DNA from: Piper betle
Taxonomy: Eukaryota > Streptophyta > Magnoliopsida > Piperales > Piperaceae
Assembly (NCBI GenBank): GCA_033002965.1
Contig: JAURVB010014056.1
Span: forward strand, 1-64,000
Direction of reading: 5' to 3'
Length of the DNA stretch: 64,000 bases
In this document: in pieces, positions 1-11,490 of the stretch
Position numbering within the stretch: the stretch's first letter is position 1
How the letters are laid out: every line of letters starts with the position of its first letter
The notes under the pieces: model-generated
The model's database searches: none
Seen by the model: only the letters and a program-made list of their open reading frames with translations
Told to the model about the DNA's origin: nothing
Translations under genes and position numbers: made by a program

Positions 1-1471
1 GCACTGCCCAGCCTAAAAATCTTATAACCGCTTGTTTTACTTATGATGTCCATATGTGAAAAGGTCGACTGTGGCGGGTACGGACATTAGGCATTGCTAA
101 TTGACCACAATTTTCAACTTTGAATGTAATAAAAAAAAGACAAGGAAAATATTAAAGAGCCAGCTAACGCGGGCGGCGAGTGAATAATAAAATAATTGTC
201 AATTAAATCGTTTTACTATTTACAATTGGTTTAGGGTGAGAGTGTTGAAACAAAAATGGAAATCGACGAACGGGACTGGAAAGAGAATTTTGATTCATGG
301 GATCCCTCAAGTGCAATGGATGTAAATAATTGGAAGAATTTCTGAGAAACGTTCGGGATACCTTGCACGTGAGTGCAGTAACCCTCGGCAATCAAGAAGC
401 CAATCATATGCTTTGCGCGTGTGGAGCGTAACTTCTCGCCATGCTTGGGAGGATAAACGTGTCGGTAATGAGCAAGAGCGGAAGAAAAGAGAAGACACAA
501 CACACACCAAGAACGTGAAGAGGCGATCCCGGGCAAAATTAAAGACAACCCCGTGCGATACCCCTGCTACGCCAAGGCAAAATATCATATCTTCTTATTC
601 CAGAGGTTGTGACCTGCCCTGCGAGCGCACCCAACAGGGCAAGAGGTCGTAGACGGTTGACATGGCGCATACAACCTTCCGACGCCGACTCCCCTCTCAC
701 CCTCGCGCCCTGCCAACCGATCCTCGAGAGACGAGCTAAGCTACAAGTCCACATGGCCATACAGTCGAACCATGTAAGCAAGATATCGGCCATGCAGCCT
801 TAAATCTTCTCGATTTCTGCCAGGGAGATATGAAAGCGGAGATACGAAAGCGGACAACAAATGATATGTTGTTCCATGGATGGGCCCTGAACAATCCCAG
901 GAATGTCGTCCTTCCCGATCACGTGAAGGTAAAAGCTCCATATGTAGATCTTTATTCAACAAAACAACAAGCTTAACACGCCAGCAAGCAGCGAAAACGA
1001 TGGAACAAGTGATCAGTTGATGGATCAGAGACTACCTCGCCAGATCGGTGACGAGGAATAAGAGAATCAGAAAGGAAGGAAGGAAATCGAAGAAGAGACG
1101 AAGACGAAAACATGGGAGCGACGTCGAGATGGAATTGGACGGGTTGGAAATGAAGGTTGGATATTATGAGGAGATAAAAAAATGATAAGGTTGGCGAAAT
1201 GTGAACGGGTGCGTTGGGAAAGGGGGCGGTTGGTGGAGTCGTGCCAGGCATTAGATGCGGATTGAATTGAATGGGTGGAAATGGAAAACGGTAGAATACT
1301 CGAGATGCAACAAGGGCGGCCGTGGATTTCGGATTTCGGCGTTGCATCTTCGCTCTCTATTTATAGATACAAAAAGTGCTCTCGGGCATGGTTGCGTTAA
1401 TTTGAATCTGAATTGGAATTAGTTTTGATGGAGTCAAGAGTCAGTCCTAGAGTAAATAGATATCGGTTCAG
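1..1471. other. Intergenic DNA without a supported gene
   Basis: No recognisable protein is present. On the minus strand a good TATA-like box (plus positions 1357-1366, read CTATAAATAG) lies 10 bases before an ATG that opens a 124-codon ORF (1347-973), and an AATAAA reads on the minus strand at 951-956. The predicted peptide is rich in Pro, Phe and Ser and matches no family I know. The spacing from TATA box to ATG is too short for a normal leader, so I do not call a gene. Confidence 0.4.
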
Positions 1472-1825
1472 TTAAATTGACCTGAATCGGTTTAAATTAA
1501 CCAATCGTATATAAAAATTTAACAGCTTCATAACATAAATATCTGAATCATCTTCAAAGTCTGAGCTATACATCTGCACTAACATGAGATGCTGCGTAGA
1601 AAGAGGCATAGAACTCCCACTCATATGAAGTCCCTCAGGTTCAAGAGGTAAAGACAAATTATATTGGGAGTCAATATGTACATCAATATCAACATTTCTT
1701 TTGACTCCAGCAATATGTTGCTTGAAGCGATATACCCCTCCACTTATGGTTTTTTTGTAAAAGTTACAAATGACTTGCTTCTTAGATGCATCAACTGGTC
1801 TGCCATATTCCCATCCAAAATCCAT
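1472..1825 (-). pseudogene. hAT transposase N-terminal fragment with degenerate BED zinc finger
   Basis: The minus-strand ORF starts with a block typical of plant hAT transposase-like proteins: a D-x-GWEYG-x-x-VDA opening, then K-x-x-x-x-CNF, then ISGGVYRFKQHIAG. In the intact family the block reads CNFC...GGI.RLK.HL.G and forms a BED-type zinc finger. Here the second cysteine is replaced by tyrosine (CNFY), so the zinc site is incomplete. After the finger the ORF loses similarity and stops, and no RNase-H-like or hATC dimerisation segment follows. It is most likely a decayed remnant. Its orientation fits the hAT-like terminus at 3640 to its right, which may be the 5' end of the same ancient element; that link is inferred. 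Confidence 0.7.
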
Positions 1826-1830
1826 CTTCC

Positions 1831-3237
1831 CTGTGACTTATCTGGTATGAGATCTGTAATATAAAAACACTCACACCCGACATATAACAAATCAAATGAA
1901 TTTTAAACTTGAATCAACCAAATTGCACAGCATACAATTGCAAATTTTTGATCGAATTTGTGAACAGCATACAATTTTAAATAATTGCATACAATTGTGA
2001 ACAACATATAATTTTCTTCTTCTAGATCACACATAGAATTTGGACACATGAACTACCAACCTAGTGGGTGGGTGTGACTAAAAAGTTGTCTTGTAAAAAA
2101 AAAACACAGTAATAAACACATAAGCCCATGAGGTTAAATGAAAATTTATAATTTTCAACAAACCATAACAAGGAATCAATTTTTACCAATTTAATTAGAT
2201 GCTACCACACTAGCTTAAAAAAACCAATGTATATTATTATTCTGATTTCATAGAAAGAATAAGATTAGGATTGATAGATTTCAGAACCCCCCAAAAAAAA
2301 TGGATGGAAGACCATACAAGTAACACTCCACTTGTAAAACCCAATTTAGTATGAGATCTTCCCATCTAAGCATTCTAAGTAAGAGGCGTAGTAGGATCAT
2401 TATTTGCAAGTTGAATGGCAGATTTAAAACTTTAATAACTTGAGATATTTTTCAGAAGATCCTATAAAGGACAAACTTGAGATAAGGCCTAAATTATCTG
2501 GAAATGGTAGCTTGAAGCCTTCAAGAGCTACCCACCACCAAATTTTTTTGCAGAGGCAAGTTTTGATAACAGCTCCAATTGATTTTTGCACATTCTACAA
2601 GTTTTATCCATGTAAAAATAAAATAAAACTGATTTCAATATCTAATCACGGTTTATAACGAATGCTGTTGAATTGCATTGATTCTAATTCCAGTTCAGAG
2701 ACACAAATGAGCACCAACCAAAAGTTCACTTTAAGCTTTTACAAAAATTCTAAAAGTTTATGAACGACCTGTTTTAACCAGTTTAGACATATACTATTCC
2801 AGGAACCAAATGGATCCTATCAACTAAAGCTCATGAAATTGTCAGTATTTGATTGTCACCTTCATAACTAGCTACAAGCTCCACATTTGCAAATTCTAAT
2901 AAAAACAAGTAAGAAGTAATCAACCTGGTTCAAAAAACATATTCTTTTGCGGGCAATATTTCCAGTCTCTGCTATATATAGCCACATTAGGTGGATGACG
3001 AATAAGAACATTTGCTCCACAGAAGTATCACAATTATAGCCAGTATACAGTTTTCGCTATCTGTTATCATTCTCTCAAGACTTCCTTGGCTTGGTACACT
3101 TTTGATTTGTTTACTCGACAATGCAATCTTGGGCTTAGAGGCTTCGGTAATCTAGTGCTTCGATCAAATCCTCTAAAGCAAAAATAATCTACAAGAAGAA
3201 TCGAAGCAAAAATAACCTACAAGTAAGGCGGAACGCG
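1831..3237. other. AT-rich intergenic DNA, nothing recognised
   Basis: AT-rich sequence with frequent stops in every frame and short homopolymers. A GC-rich patch begins near 3225. If the BED fragment and the hAT-like terminus at 3640 belong to one element, this stretch is its interior, but no transposase catalytic motif is legible. Confidence 0.4.
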
Positions 3238-3640
3238 GTGGCGGAGGGCAGAAGCGAGTCTCGTTTCCACAGCGATGTCGGTCGGTCAGAGTTGAGGTCG
3301 GAGCCCAGTCGGAGCTGAGGTCAAAGTCAATGAAGCATGGCAGAGGGCGGAAGCCAGGCGGTGGAGGGCGGAACGGGGCGGCGGAGTGGGGGGGGGGGTA
3401 AGTTTTAGGTTTTTAAAATCAAAATTTCAATTTTACCTATGCTTAAATAATTTAATAAATATCATACCTAGGGTATTTTAGTTATTTATCCAAAAACCGA
3501 TTCTTTCTGATTTACCCCGATTCCGAATTGGATTTAATTGGGTCGGAATCGGGGTAAATCAGCCGAGTTGGTCGCCGATTCGAGGCCGACCGATTTGGCC
3601 CCAAAATCGGATTGCCATGCTGCCGATTCGTGCAACAATG
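3238..3640 (-). mobile_element. hAT-like repeat, copy 1 (right terminus preserved)
   Basis: The right end carries a run of ATCGG/CCGAT motifs and finishes CCGATTCGTGCAACAATG. Reversed, this matches the termini of the copies at 24934-25792 and 62017-62715 (consensus CATTGTTGCACGAATCGG). The inner AT segment around 3415-3500 (TTTTACCTATGCTTAAATAATTT followed by a CCTAGGGTATTTTAGT motif) also recurs in both copies, inverted or direct. A GC-rich core with an interrupted G tract (3250-3410) precedes it. The left boundary is not resolved; it may reach the BED fragment at 1472-1825. Assignment to hAT rests on terminus style and target-duplication size in the other copies. Confidence 0.6.
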
Positions 3641-3664
3641 CTCTTCGAACACTAAGTTTTCCCA

Positions 3665-3728
3665 TTCTCCACGGCCGTCTTATTACAAAGACGGTCCAAA
3701 AAAAAATTTTTTTAAAAAAACTAAATTT

Positions 3729-3768
<40 letters not shown>

Positions 3769-3918
3769 AACGGCCTACATTTATTGTTTTACAAAAAAAA
3801 ACAACCTTGTTGCCGCGGCCGATCCTTCCCTCCCTAGCCGCGGATGCCCTTGCCCCACTAAGGACTCCCCTCCTCCCCGCTCCCCCTCGACCCTGCCTCA
3901 GACGCCCCCACCCAGGCG
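3665..3918. mobile_element. Left half of a (TA)n-bounded element, split by a solo LTR
   Basis: Starts with the signature seen in all (TA)n-associated elements here (GGCCGTCTTATTACAAAGACGGTCC, an imperfect hairpin), then an AT tract and a (TA)n run at 3731-3765. After the TA run come ACGGCC, an A-rich patch and a C-rich core (3810-3918). The C-rich core resumes after the LTR at 6777, ending in a second (TA)n run at 6922-6942. The LTR at 3924-6771 therefore landed inside a pre-existing element of roughly 300 bp. Confidence 0.55.
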
Positions 3919-3923
3919 TGACC

Positions 3924-6771
3924 TGTAACACCCCGTTTCGGCTCACCCGTGAACCGACCCGGAAATGTCACCGGCGACCGAACCGTTCGCTAATCTACTG
4001 GGTTCGGTTAAGCCGACCCGGATCTGCCCTCGGTGTCTCAAGATGGAGATGCAAACATGAAATGCATGGATGGGATGCGTGGGTTCTAACGTAGTCCTAC
4101 ATGCATGCTATGATGTACAAGCAAAGACAAGACAAAATAATAAATGAGAAACCAAAAGAAAATATATACTATTTTATAAAAAATACGGTAACACATAATA
4201 ATCTACCCTGACATTCAACCATTATCTCATTCGTTTTTACCTGAGCCGAGTCTGAACTCCAAGGCTCCCTACTCATTCATATTTATCCATTCATTTCATA
4301 TCAAGCAATTTATCTAAACAAACATATCAAAATTATCATCCACGTAGCAATAACACACCGTCATTATAGATTACACGTGGCAGGTACATGTGTGCGCGGT
4401 TCCGTGCTGCTCCTCCGCAGTCCCGACAGCTTTCATCCCTCGCATTTCTCACCTACATATATATAGAAAAACCGTCAGTAACGAGTGTTACCGGCCCGGA
4501 AAATAACTAATATCAATCTGGCACAGGAGAGCAAACTCTCCTGTTGAATGAAAACCATATACTTCCTCAAGAACTCTCATCAGGGCACATACGGGAGCCG
4601 TCGCCCTCGGGTCGACAGCGTCCCCCTATCTTTCACATTCTCATGCCTCGGCCATTTCTCTATTGCTTCTCGCATCAAATCTCATTCCTTTCCGCCCTCT
4701 GCACCTTCCATATTACTCCTGGCCTTGAGCACGAAGGCCGAGTACTCTCAGGCAGTCGCCTTCAGTACCCTTTGAAACCACAAGTCTAGACATGCGCTGC
4801 AATGCAGTACCCGTGAACCTCCACACTTCTCCGGGTTTGAGGAACTCAAAGGTGGAGTTGTCAGGATCCCTCGGGAATGAAACGGCCCGCACACCATTCC
4901 AGAGCCCACTGTCGACACACACGTGCCCGCTCGCGTAGCACGGTAGTCGGATTTCCCTCATTCAGTCTCTCACAAAAACACGAAAACTATACATATATAT
5001 AGGTCTGGGTTGGGATTTATACAATAGGCCCGAAGGCAACGTGAGCTGGATCTGAAGTTCGAAAACAAACTCGAGGGATCTCATCCTCGAGGGTTATTAA
5101 TCCGAAAAATCGTTGGCTAAATGGCCCGAGTTAAGTGGGATTCGATAAAACGCCACTTAACTCGTCCTGCACATAATAAATCAAATACACAAGAGAGTAG
5201 CGTAAATCAGAGAACGAGTCCTAAACGGACCTGGTAGAAGCTCCAAACGGGTCCACGCGCCTAGGCGGCGAGCTCCTACACCGTACCTACACAATCAAGC
5301 TAAAAACTAACGCCCGCATGATGAATCACACATCCTATAGCATGCACACACACTCAACACAATCACGCATCAATCAACACACATCAACCTATATCAATTC
5401 TAGCAAGCCTACTTAGGCTAATTTGCATTAGATCATGATCATCACCTAGTTACCCTAATTAATTTCTTAGCCTCCATTTTTAACACCACTCAATCAAACA
5501 ATTTCATATTTTATCCTTAATCAAATCTACATTTATATATATTATTATAACATACAATTCACCAATCCTAGCATGCAATTCTAATAATCAATACTTTCAA
5601 ATAATTAAATTAAAATAAATTATACCTCGCGTCGTCGAAAATCGGCGACGGCTAGGGTTTCCGTTTCGTGGCTCGAAACTCGAATTCGGCACCTAGCGGC
5701 GTCCGAAGTCCGATCAGATTGGACCAGGTGCGTTCGGCGGATGATCCGGCGAATTTCCCACGAATCCAATTTTTCGGCGGTTCCGGCGGTTTTCCGGCGA
5801 GTGTCGGCGGTTTTCCGGCGGATTCCGACGGTTTTCCGGCGATGATTCGGGACGGGGCAATCAGGGGGTCTATCGGCACCAGCTCGACGAGCTTGGTCCG
5901 ATGGTGGTGTCAAACAAGGCAGCCGAGGCGGCGATGGCCGTCGACGGCGGTGTCGAAAATGGGCGGCGGTGGCGGCGTGCTCCGATCGGGGCTGCGGCCG
6001 GCCTCGACGGCGGTCGGGATGGTGGGGGAAACGTCGGCGACGGCGAGGGGGTGGTCGTCGGGGCCACAGCGGCGGTGGCGCGGCCTGGACGGCGGCAAAA
6101 TCCGGCTCGAAGTGGCGGCGGCCGAGGTGGTTTCGTGGGGCGATTCCGGCGTCGTGGCGGCGAGACGGTGGCCGGGGTGGGTCGTGGCGGCACGGCGACG
6201 AGGCGGGGCGGCGTTGATCGGCGGCTGTACGACGTCGGCGGTGGCGGCGGCGGCGACGAGCACGAGGGGCGGCGAGGGTTTGGGTGAAGAAGGGTCGGGA
6301 GGGAGAAAAATACCCTCAATGGCAGTTTCGTAAATAAGTATTGACTCGATTCCTACTCGAGTCAAAATAATATCTAGTTCGTAATAAATTCTAAAAAAAT
6401 CTAGAAAAATATGGAAAAATTCCATAAAATAAAACAAACACAACAACATCCAAATGACATGCTCTATAACTAATAACCCACCCGAATATAATCCAACGCG
6501 TCCTAACGCGTTATTCGGCCTAAAACTATTTCTACGATCAAACATATAAAAAGAAAAAAATACTGCATACTTTCATATATTCAGATAACTCATATCTCAC
6601 CATCTTCTCGACGTTATCATCATATATTCAGGTACACCTGACTCTCATCGCTCATAACTCACGGCTGGTCTCGACTCAGCACGCGGTTCATGAAACTGAC
6701 TCGACTCGAACCAACGGTCGAACCGACTGGTTCGGTAACGTAAAACCCTGACTCGAGTCACGGGTTTTACA
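3924..6771 (+). mobile_element. Solo LTR 1, 2848 bp, with perfect 5-bp target duplication
   Basis: Begins TGTAACACCC and ends GGGTTTTACA, so it has TG...CA termini with short inverted ends. It is flanked by direct TGACC repeats (3919-3923 and 6772-6776). No gag-pol sequence lies next to either end, so it is a solo LTR left by recombination. TG...CA with 5-bp duplication is the LTR retrotransposon hallmark. The length and TGTAACACC start resemble the long LTRs of Ty3 chromoviruses such as Del/Tekay; that subfamily is an inference. Inside are a short TATA run near 4457-4466 and a GC-rich segment (5660-6290) whose long ORFs on both strands are compositional, not genes. Its head is nearly identical to the LTR starting at 63801 (two differences seen in 200 bases), implying recent activity. 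Confidence 0.9.
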
Positions 6772-6776
6772 TGACC

Positions 6777-6942
6777 ACCACCCCTCCCTCTCCACCTCGA
6801 CCCTCCCTCTCCTCTACCCCGACATTTTTTTTTTGAAAACAATATATCTGGGTTTAGATGGTCCAAATCAAAGCTCAGGGTAGAAAATTTTTTCTACCCT
6901 CAACTCACTAACACTTTACCCTATATATATATATATATATAT
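6777..6942. mobile_element. Right half of the (TA)n-bounded element
   Basis: Continues the C-rich core interrupted by solo LTR 1, then an AT segment with TTTAGATGGTCCAAATCAAA. This is a decayed form of the 'gat-ggccc-aaat' signature of the family. A hairpin, GGGTAGAAAATTTTTTCTACCC (about 6879-6900), precedes the terminal (TA)n run at 6922-6942. Confidence 0.55.
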
Positions 6943-7461
6943 CCTATTATTATAACGTCAGAAAAATTTATATGACCTAGCCTCCTGTAGCTTTTATTTA
7001 CACAAGATACACATTTAATTCAAATTTTTTTAGTGGGTATCAGAATGAACCTGGTTTTGTATTGAATTGATAGTAGTATATTAAGAGTCATAGAAAAGAA
7101 TTTGAGGATGAAATTTTCTTAAGGTGTGTGGAATGCAATATCCCTCCCAAAAATTATGTTAGTCTCACATCTAATATCTACCAGGGTACGATCTAATATA
7201 ATAGACGATTGAACAAAATTTCTTAGTATGACTTTAATATATTTTTTAGGACAAATATTTCCAAGTTGAGGATATTGTAAAACCTAAAAATAATTAGGTT
7301 ATTTTATCTCGAAATAATATTTATTGACTGTTTCAAATAAGCATTATTTATTATCCTTTCGTATTTCTTTATTATAGAATGTGTATGTATTTATGACTAA
7401 TTTATTATGACCTTTCAGTTTTTATTTTTTTTATTTTCACACACCAAACTATGACTATATG
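6943..7461. other. AT-rich spacer between two solo LTRs
   Basis: No gene. It contains an inverted, decayed piece of the AT repeat that flanks (TA)n tracts at 11190-11480 and 16390-16656 (the TTTTTTTAGTGGGTATC motif near 7025). The rest is unassigned. Confidence 0.4.
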
Positions 7462-7466
7462 AGCAT

Positions 7467-10422
7467 TGCAAAACCTGTAACTCGTGTCAGTGTTTTACAT
7501 TAGTGAAACAATCAATTAAACCCTTAGTTTGAGTCGAGTCAGTTTTATGAACCGTATACTGAATCGAGACCGGTCATGAATTTTAAGTGATGATGGTCAA
7601 GTATACCTGAGTATATGATGATAACATTGGAAAGACAGTGAGAAATGAATTATCAAAGTATATAAAAGTATGCAGGATATTATTTTATGTATTTGAACAT
7701 ATCATTGTGATGTTATGATGTGTATTATATTTTATGAAATTTTGCTCTATTTTTGGATTTTTTCTAGGATTTATTACGAGTTATTTATTATTTTTTAACT
7801 CAAGTTAGAATCGAGTTAACATTTATTTACGATATCACCATTGAACTATTTCTCCCCCTGACATCTTTTCTTTCCCCCCAAACCCTTGACGCCGCCCCCT
7901 ATGCTCACCGCCGACACCGCTGTCAACGCCCCTCGCCGCCAATTGACACTGCCTAACCCCGTTGTGTCGTCATTGTGCCACCTCGAGCGTCCCCATCAGT
8001 CACCCAGCCTCCATGAAGTGAGGGAGCAGCACCCTAGCGCCACTCTCCTGTTGCTGATCCCTGTTGCTGGTGACCGTCCTCGATCCCCGCTGCCGGTGAC
8101 CGTCCTCGATCCCCACTGTCGAAGACCGTCCCTGATCCCCGCCGGCAGCAACCGCCCCCGATCCCCACCCCCGACAACTGTCCTTGATCCCTGCCACGGG
8201 CAACCGTTGCCAATCCTCGCTGCTTGTGACCGTCGCCACCACTGTCATCCAATCGCTGCCTCGACATTGCCGATCCTCCCATGAATTTCCCCGACTAGAG
8301 CGGAGCCCAATGCTACTAATCCTAGTTAGATCACTTCACCCCACCTCCAACAGCCTTGTTTTACCCTTTTCCGACAAGCCGCCACCTCCACCAACTACAT
8401 CGACGTCATAGACGCGTCGGGCTTGCTTAGCCGATGCCAACGGTACCCTATACCATTGCCATCCCTCTGATTAGCCGCCGCCAGCAACAGTCCCCAGAAA
8501 ACCACCGTAAAGCAATTGAAAAACTTCCAGAAACCACCGAAAAATTGGATTTGCTGGAATTTGTCAGATCTTCCGTAGAGCTCATCCAAGCAAACCCGAT
8601 TGAACTTTGGACGGCGCCGAGCGCCGAATTCAATCTCTGAGACACGTGACACAACCCTAACCATCGCTGATTACCGACGAAGCGAGGTATAATTACCTCT
8701 GATTTAATTATTTAAAATTAATGATTGTTAGCACAACATGCTAGGATTGATGAGTTGATATGCTAGATATTTTTATTGTAAATAAAAATAAAATATGAAT
8801 TGCCTGATTGAAGTGTATTAAAATAGATGCTAACGAACTAATTTGGTAAACTAAGTAATTATTGTAATTTAATGCAACGGAGTGTAGGAAAACTCATATG
8901 TGATTGATGTATGATGTGGTGCATGTATGCTACAAGATATTTGATGCATCATTCAGTTAGCGAGCTTTAGCTTTTAAATTTGATGTTTAGATATAGAGTA
9001 GGGCTCGCCACTTAAGCACGAGGACACGCTTGGAGCTTCTGCCAAGTCTGTTTAAGACTCGATCACAATTTATTGTCTCAGTCTATCGTGATTTGTTTTA
9101 ATAGGTAAGCGGACGTGTCATGTGATGGATTTATCATATCCCAATCTATATGGGCTATTTAGATGATTATATTTCTGGATTAATAACCATCGAGGATGAG
9201 ATCCCTTGAGTTTGTTTTCGAAACTCAGATCCAACTCACGATGCCTTCGGGCCATTATATTGAAATCCCTACCCAGGCCTATGTATATAGTTTTTTACGT
9301 TTTTAGTGAGATGTGAGACTAGAGGAAATCGATAGCCACATCTTAAGATGGGGCGTGTGTTTGTCAAAGCGGGCTCTAGAATTAGTGAGCGTCTGTTCCA
9401 TTCCTAAGGGATCCTGATAACTCCACCTTTGAGTTCCTCAAACCCGAAGAAGTATGGAATTTTACAGGTACTGTTGTACAGTGCATGTCTAGACTTGCAG
9501 TGTAAAATAGTACTGAAGGAGTATGCCTAAGAGTACTCGGCCTCTGTACTAAAGGCCAGTAGCAATACGGAGGATATAGAGGGCTGAGAGGAAAGAGAAT
9601 GATTTTCCCGCCCAAAAAGATAATTTAAATGGCTAACGAAAGAGAATGATATAGAAAGGGGATGTTGTCGCCCGAGGTCGACGACTCTCATTATTGCCTT
9701 TATGAGAGTTCTCGAGGAAGTGTATGAGGTTTTTATTCAACAGGAGGGTCAGCTCTCCTGTATCAGTTTGTTACTAGTTATTTCTGGATTGGTAACGCTT
9801 GTTACTGACTTCTTTTATATATATATGTAAGTGAGAATTGCGATGAATGAGCGATGTGGGGACTGCGGAGGAGCATCACAGAAATCGCGCACACATGTAC
9901 TTGCCAAGTGTATGTAATGATGATGTTGTGTATTGAACTATGTAGATGAAATTGATATGCTATTCTGTCAATTTATTATAAATATTCTGCATGTGAATGA
10001 AAATAAAAAGTGAAAAATGAACAGGGTGAGCTACGAAGAGGATAACTACAATGTGAAAATATTTTGTGTTTGGATTGTGTTTTTGATATTTATTGTTATA
10101 AATATATATTGCTTGTCGTTGACAGGGTGGCCTCTATTGCACTTTTAGGGTAGACTATCCATTTCGTTTTTTAAAATAGATGTTTCTTTCAAAATTTTTG
10201 TTTCCTTGGTTTATTTGTTTACTTGTTTGCATATCATAGTATGCATGTATGATAACATTAGAACCTAAGCATCCCATCTATGCATTGCATGTTAGATCAA
10301 CATCTTGAGACGCCGAGGGTAGATCCTGGTCGGCTTAACCGAATCAAATAAAGTAGCAAATGGTTCAGTCGCCGGTAGTATTTTTAGTTTGGCTCACGGA
10401 TGACCCGAAACAGGGTGTTACA
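7467..10422 (-). mobile_element. Solo LTR 2, 2956 bp, inverted relative to LTR 1, with 5-bp target duplication
   Basis: Reverse-orientation member of the LTR 1 family. It starts TGCAAAACCT on the plus strand and ends GGGTGTTACA, flanked by direct AGCAT repeats (7462-7466 and 10423-10427). Landmarks appear in the reverse order of LTR 1: the adenine-rich 3' zone, a GC-rich centre (7880-8420), a 'cttggagcttct' block (about 9030) and a terminal block with GACGCCGAGGGTAGATCC (about 10310). It is clearly more diverged from LTR 1 than the copy at 63801 is. No internal retroelement genes adjoin it. Short ORFs in the GC-rich part are not genes. Confidence 0.88.
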
Positions 10423-10427
10423 AGCAT

Positions 10428-10790
10428 ATCTTTCTCAACCTAGAAGGGGGAACTTGTGTGAAATAACCACCTTTATTGAGTTTTTCAACATAGTCGTTGG
10501 TTTTGAAATTTGTCGAAATTTTTCATTGAAGTTGGTTGCATGTCGACATACCCGTACGTCAACCACACTTTGAAGTGCATATTTTCTTATATTAAGTTGT
10601 TACTAAATTTCTAGTTTGATTGAATGGTCATGGTATCATGTTAGCCAATGCACCAACACTTATATAAACGTGTATGTATGCTTCTCTGTAGTACTATACT
10701 TCTAGTTTGATTTAGTGATCATGGGTTACCATGTTGGACTATGCACAACACTTATATGTATGCATATGCGTGTTTTTCTGTATGAACGAG
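10428..10790. other. AT-rich intergenic stretch
   Basis: No gene seen. The segment after 10690 already contains degenerate units leading into the tandem repeat at 10791-11050. Confidence 0.4.
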
Positions 10791-11050
10791 TATGTTGCCA
10801 TCGACTAGATTCTGGTATATATATATATATGTTTATTTATGATACGGGCATGTTATTGTTAACTAGATTCCGGTACATGTATATATTTATCTATGATACG
10901 GGCATGTTACTATCGACTAGATTTTGGTACATTTATATATTTATGTATGATGCAGGTATGTCACTATCGATTAAATTCTGGTACATGTATATGTTTAATG
11001 TATGATGCGGGCATGTTATCGTCGATTAGATACTAGTATATGCATATATT
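10791..11050. repeat. Minisatellite, about 4.5 units of roughly 57-60 bp
   Basis: Each unit contains GGGCATGTTACTATCGACTA or a close variant, then ATTCTGGTACATGTATAT and TTTATGTATGAT. Units are seen beginning near 10791, 10847, 10903, 10958 and 11008, with substitutions between copies. The ORF over it is a by-product of the repeat. Confidence 0.8.
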
Positions 11051-11189
11051 TATGACACATTGTATACTCTATTGAATTCTACAGTGTCATTGTGTGTTAT
11101 GGTATAGTATGTATGATTATGTATGTATATGGTTATGTATGTATGTATGGGCACTCCTATAGGTTCATCTTGCATACATATATTAAAAT

Positions 11190-11480
11190 AAGGGTGCAAA
11201 AATAAGAGGTGGATAAAATTTTGTCTATTTTAATATTATTATAACCAACTTTTAAATTTTTAAAAGATGCACAATTTAATAGATATTTCAAAATTATTTT
11301 TTTTATAATTACTTAGATAATTGAGATTAAATATTTAGAAATATTAGATTGTGTTGAAATTTTAAAATTATTCTTATTATTTAGTTTTAAATTTATTTAT
11401 GTAGTTTTTGAATTATAGTACCCACTAAATTAATCTAAATAAAGGGTGTAGTTCAAATAAGTTATATGAGTCGTATCTCA
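11190..11480 (+). repeat. AT-rich dispersed repeat, copy a, abutting a (TA)n tract
   Basis: About 290 bp similar in order and wording to 16390-16656. Shared landmarks are a 'ttttaaaagatgc' motif, 'gataattgaga/aacg', 'acttactaaatt' or 'cccactaaatt', and a final 'gttcaaataagttatatga' directly before the TA run. Both copies end at a (TA)n microsatellite, so this sequence is part of the repeat unit that carries TA tracts. No coding potential. Confidence 0.65.
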
Positions 11481-11490
11481 TATATATATA

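Noticed and set aside
5668..6333. Long ORFs on both strands (up to 221 codons) in the GC-rich centre of solo LTR 1
   Set aside because: Ala/Gly/Arg or Pro/Ser/Arg low-complexity products on both strands of the same DNA, no motif, inside an LTR with clear ends.
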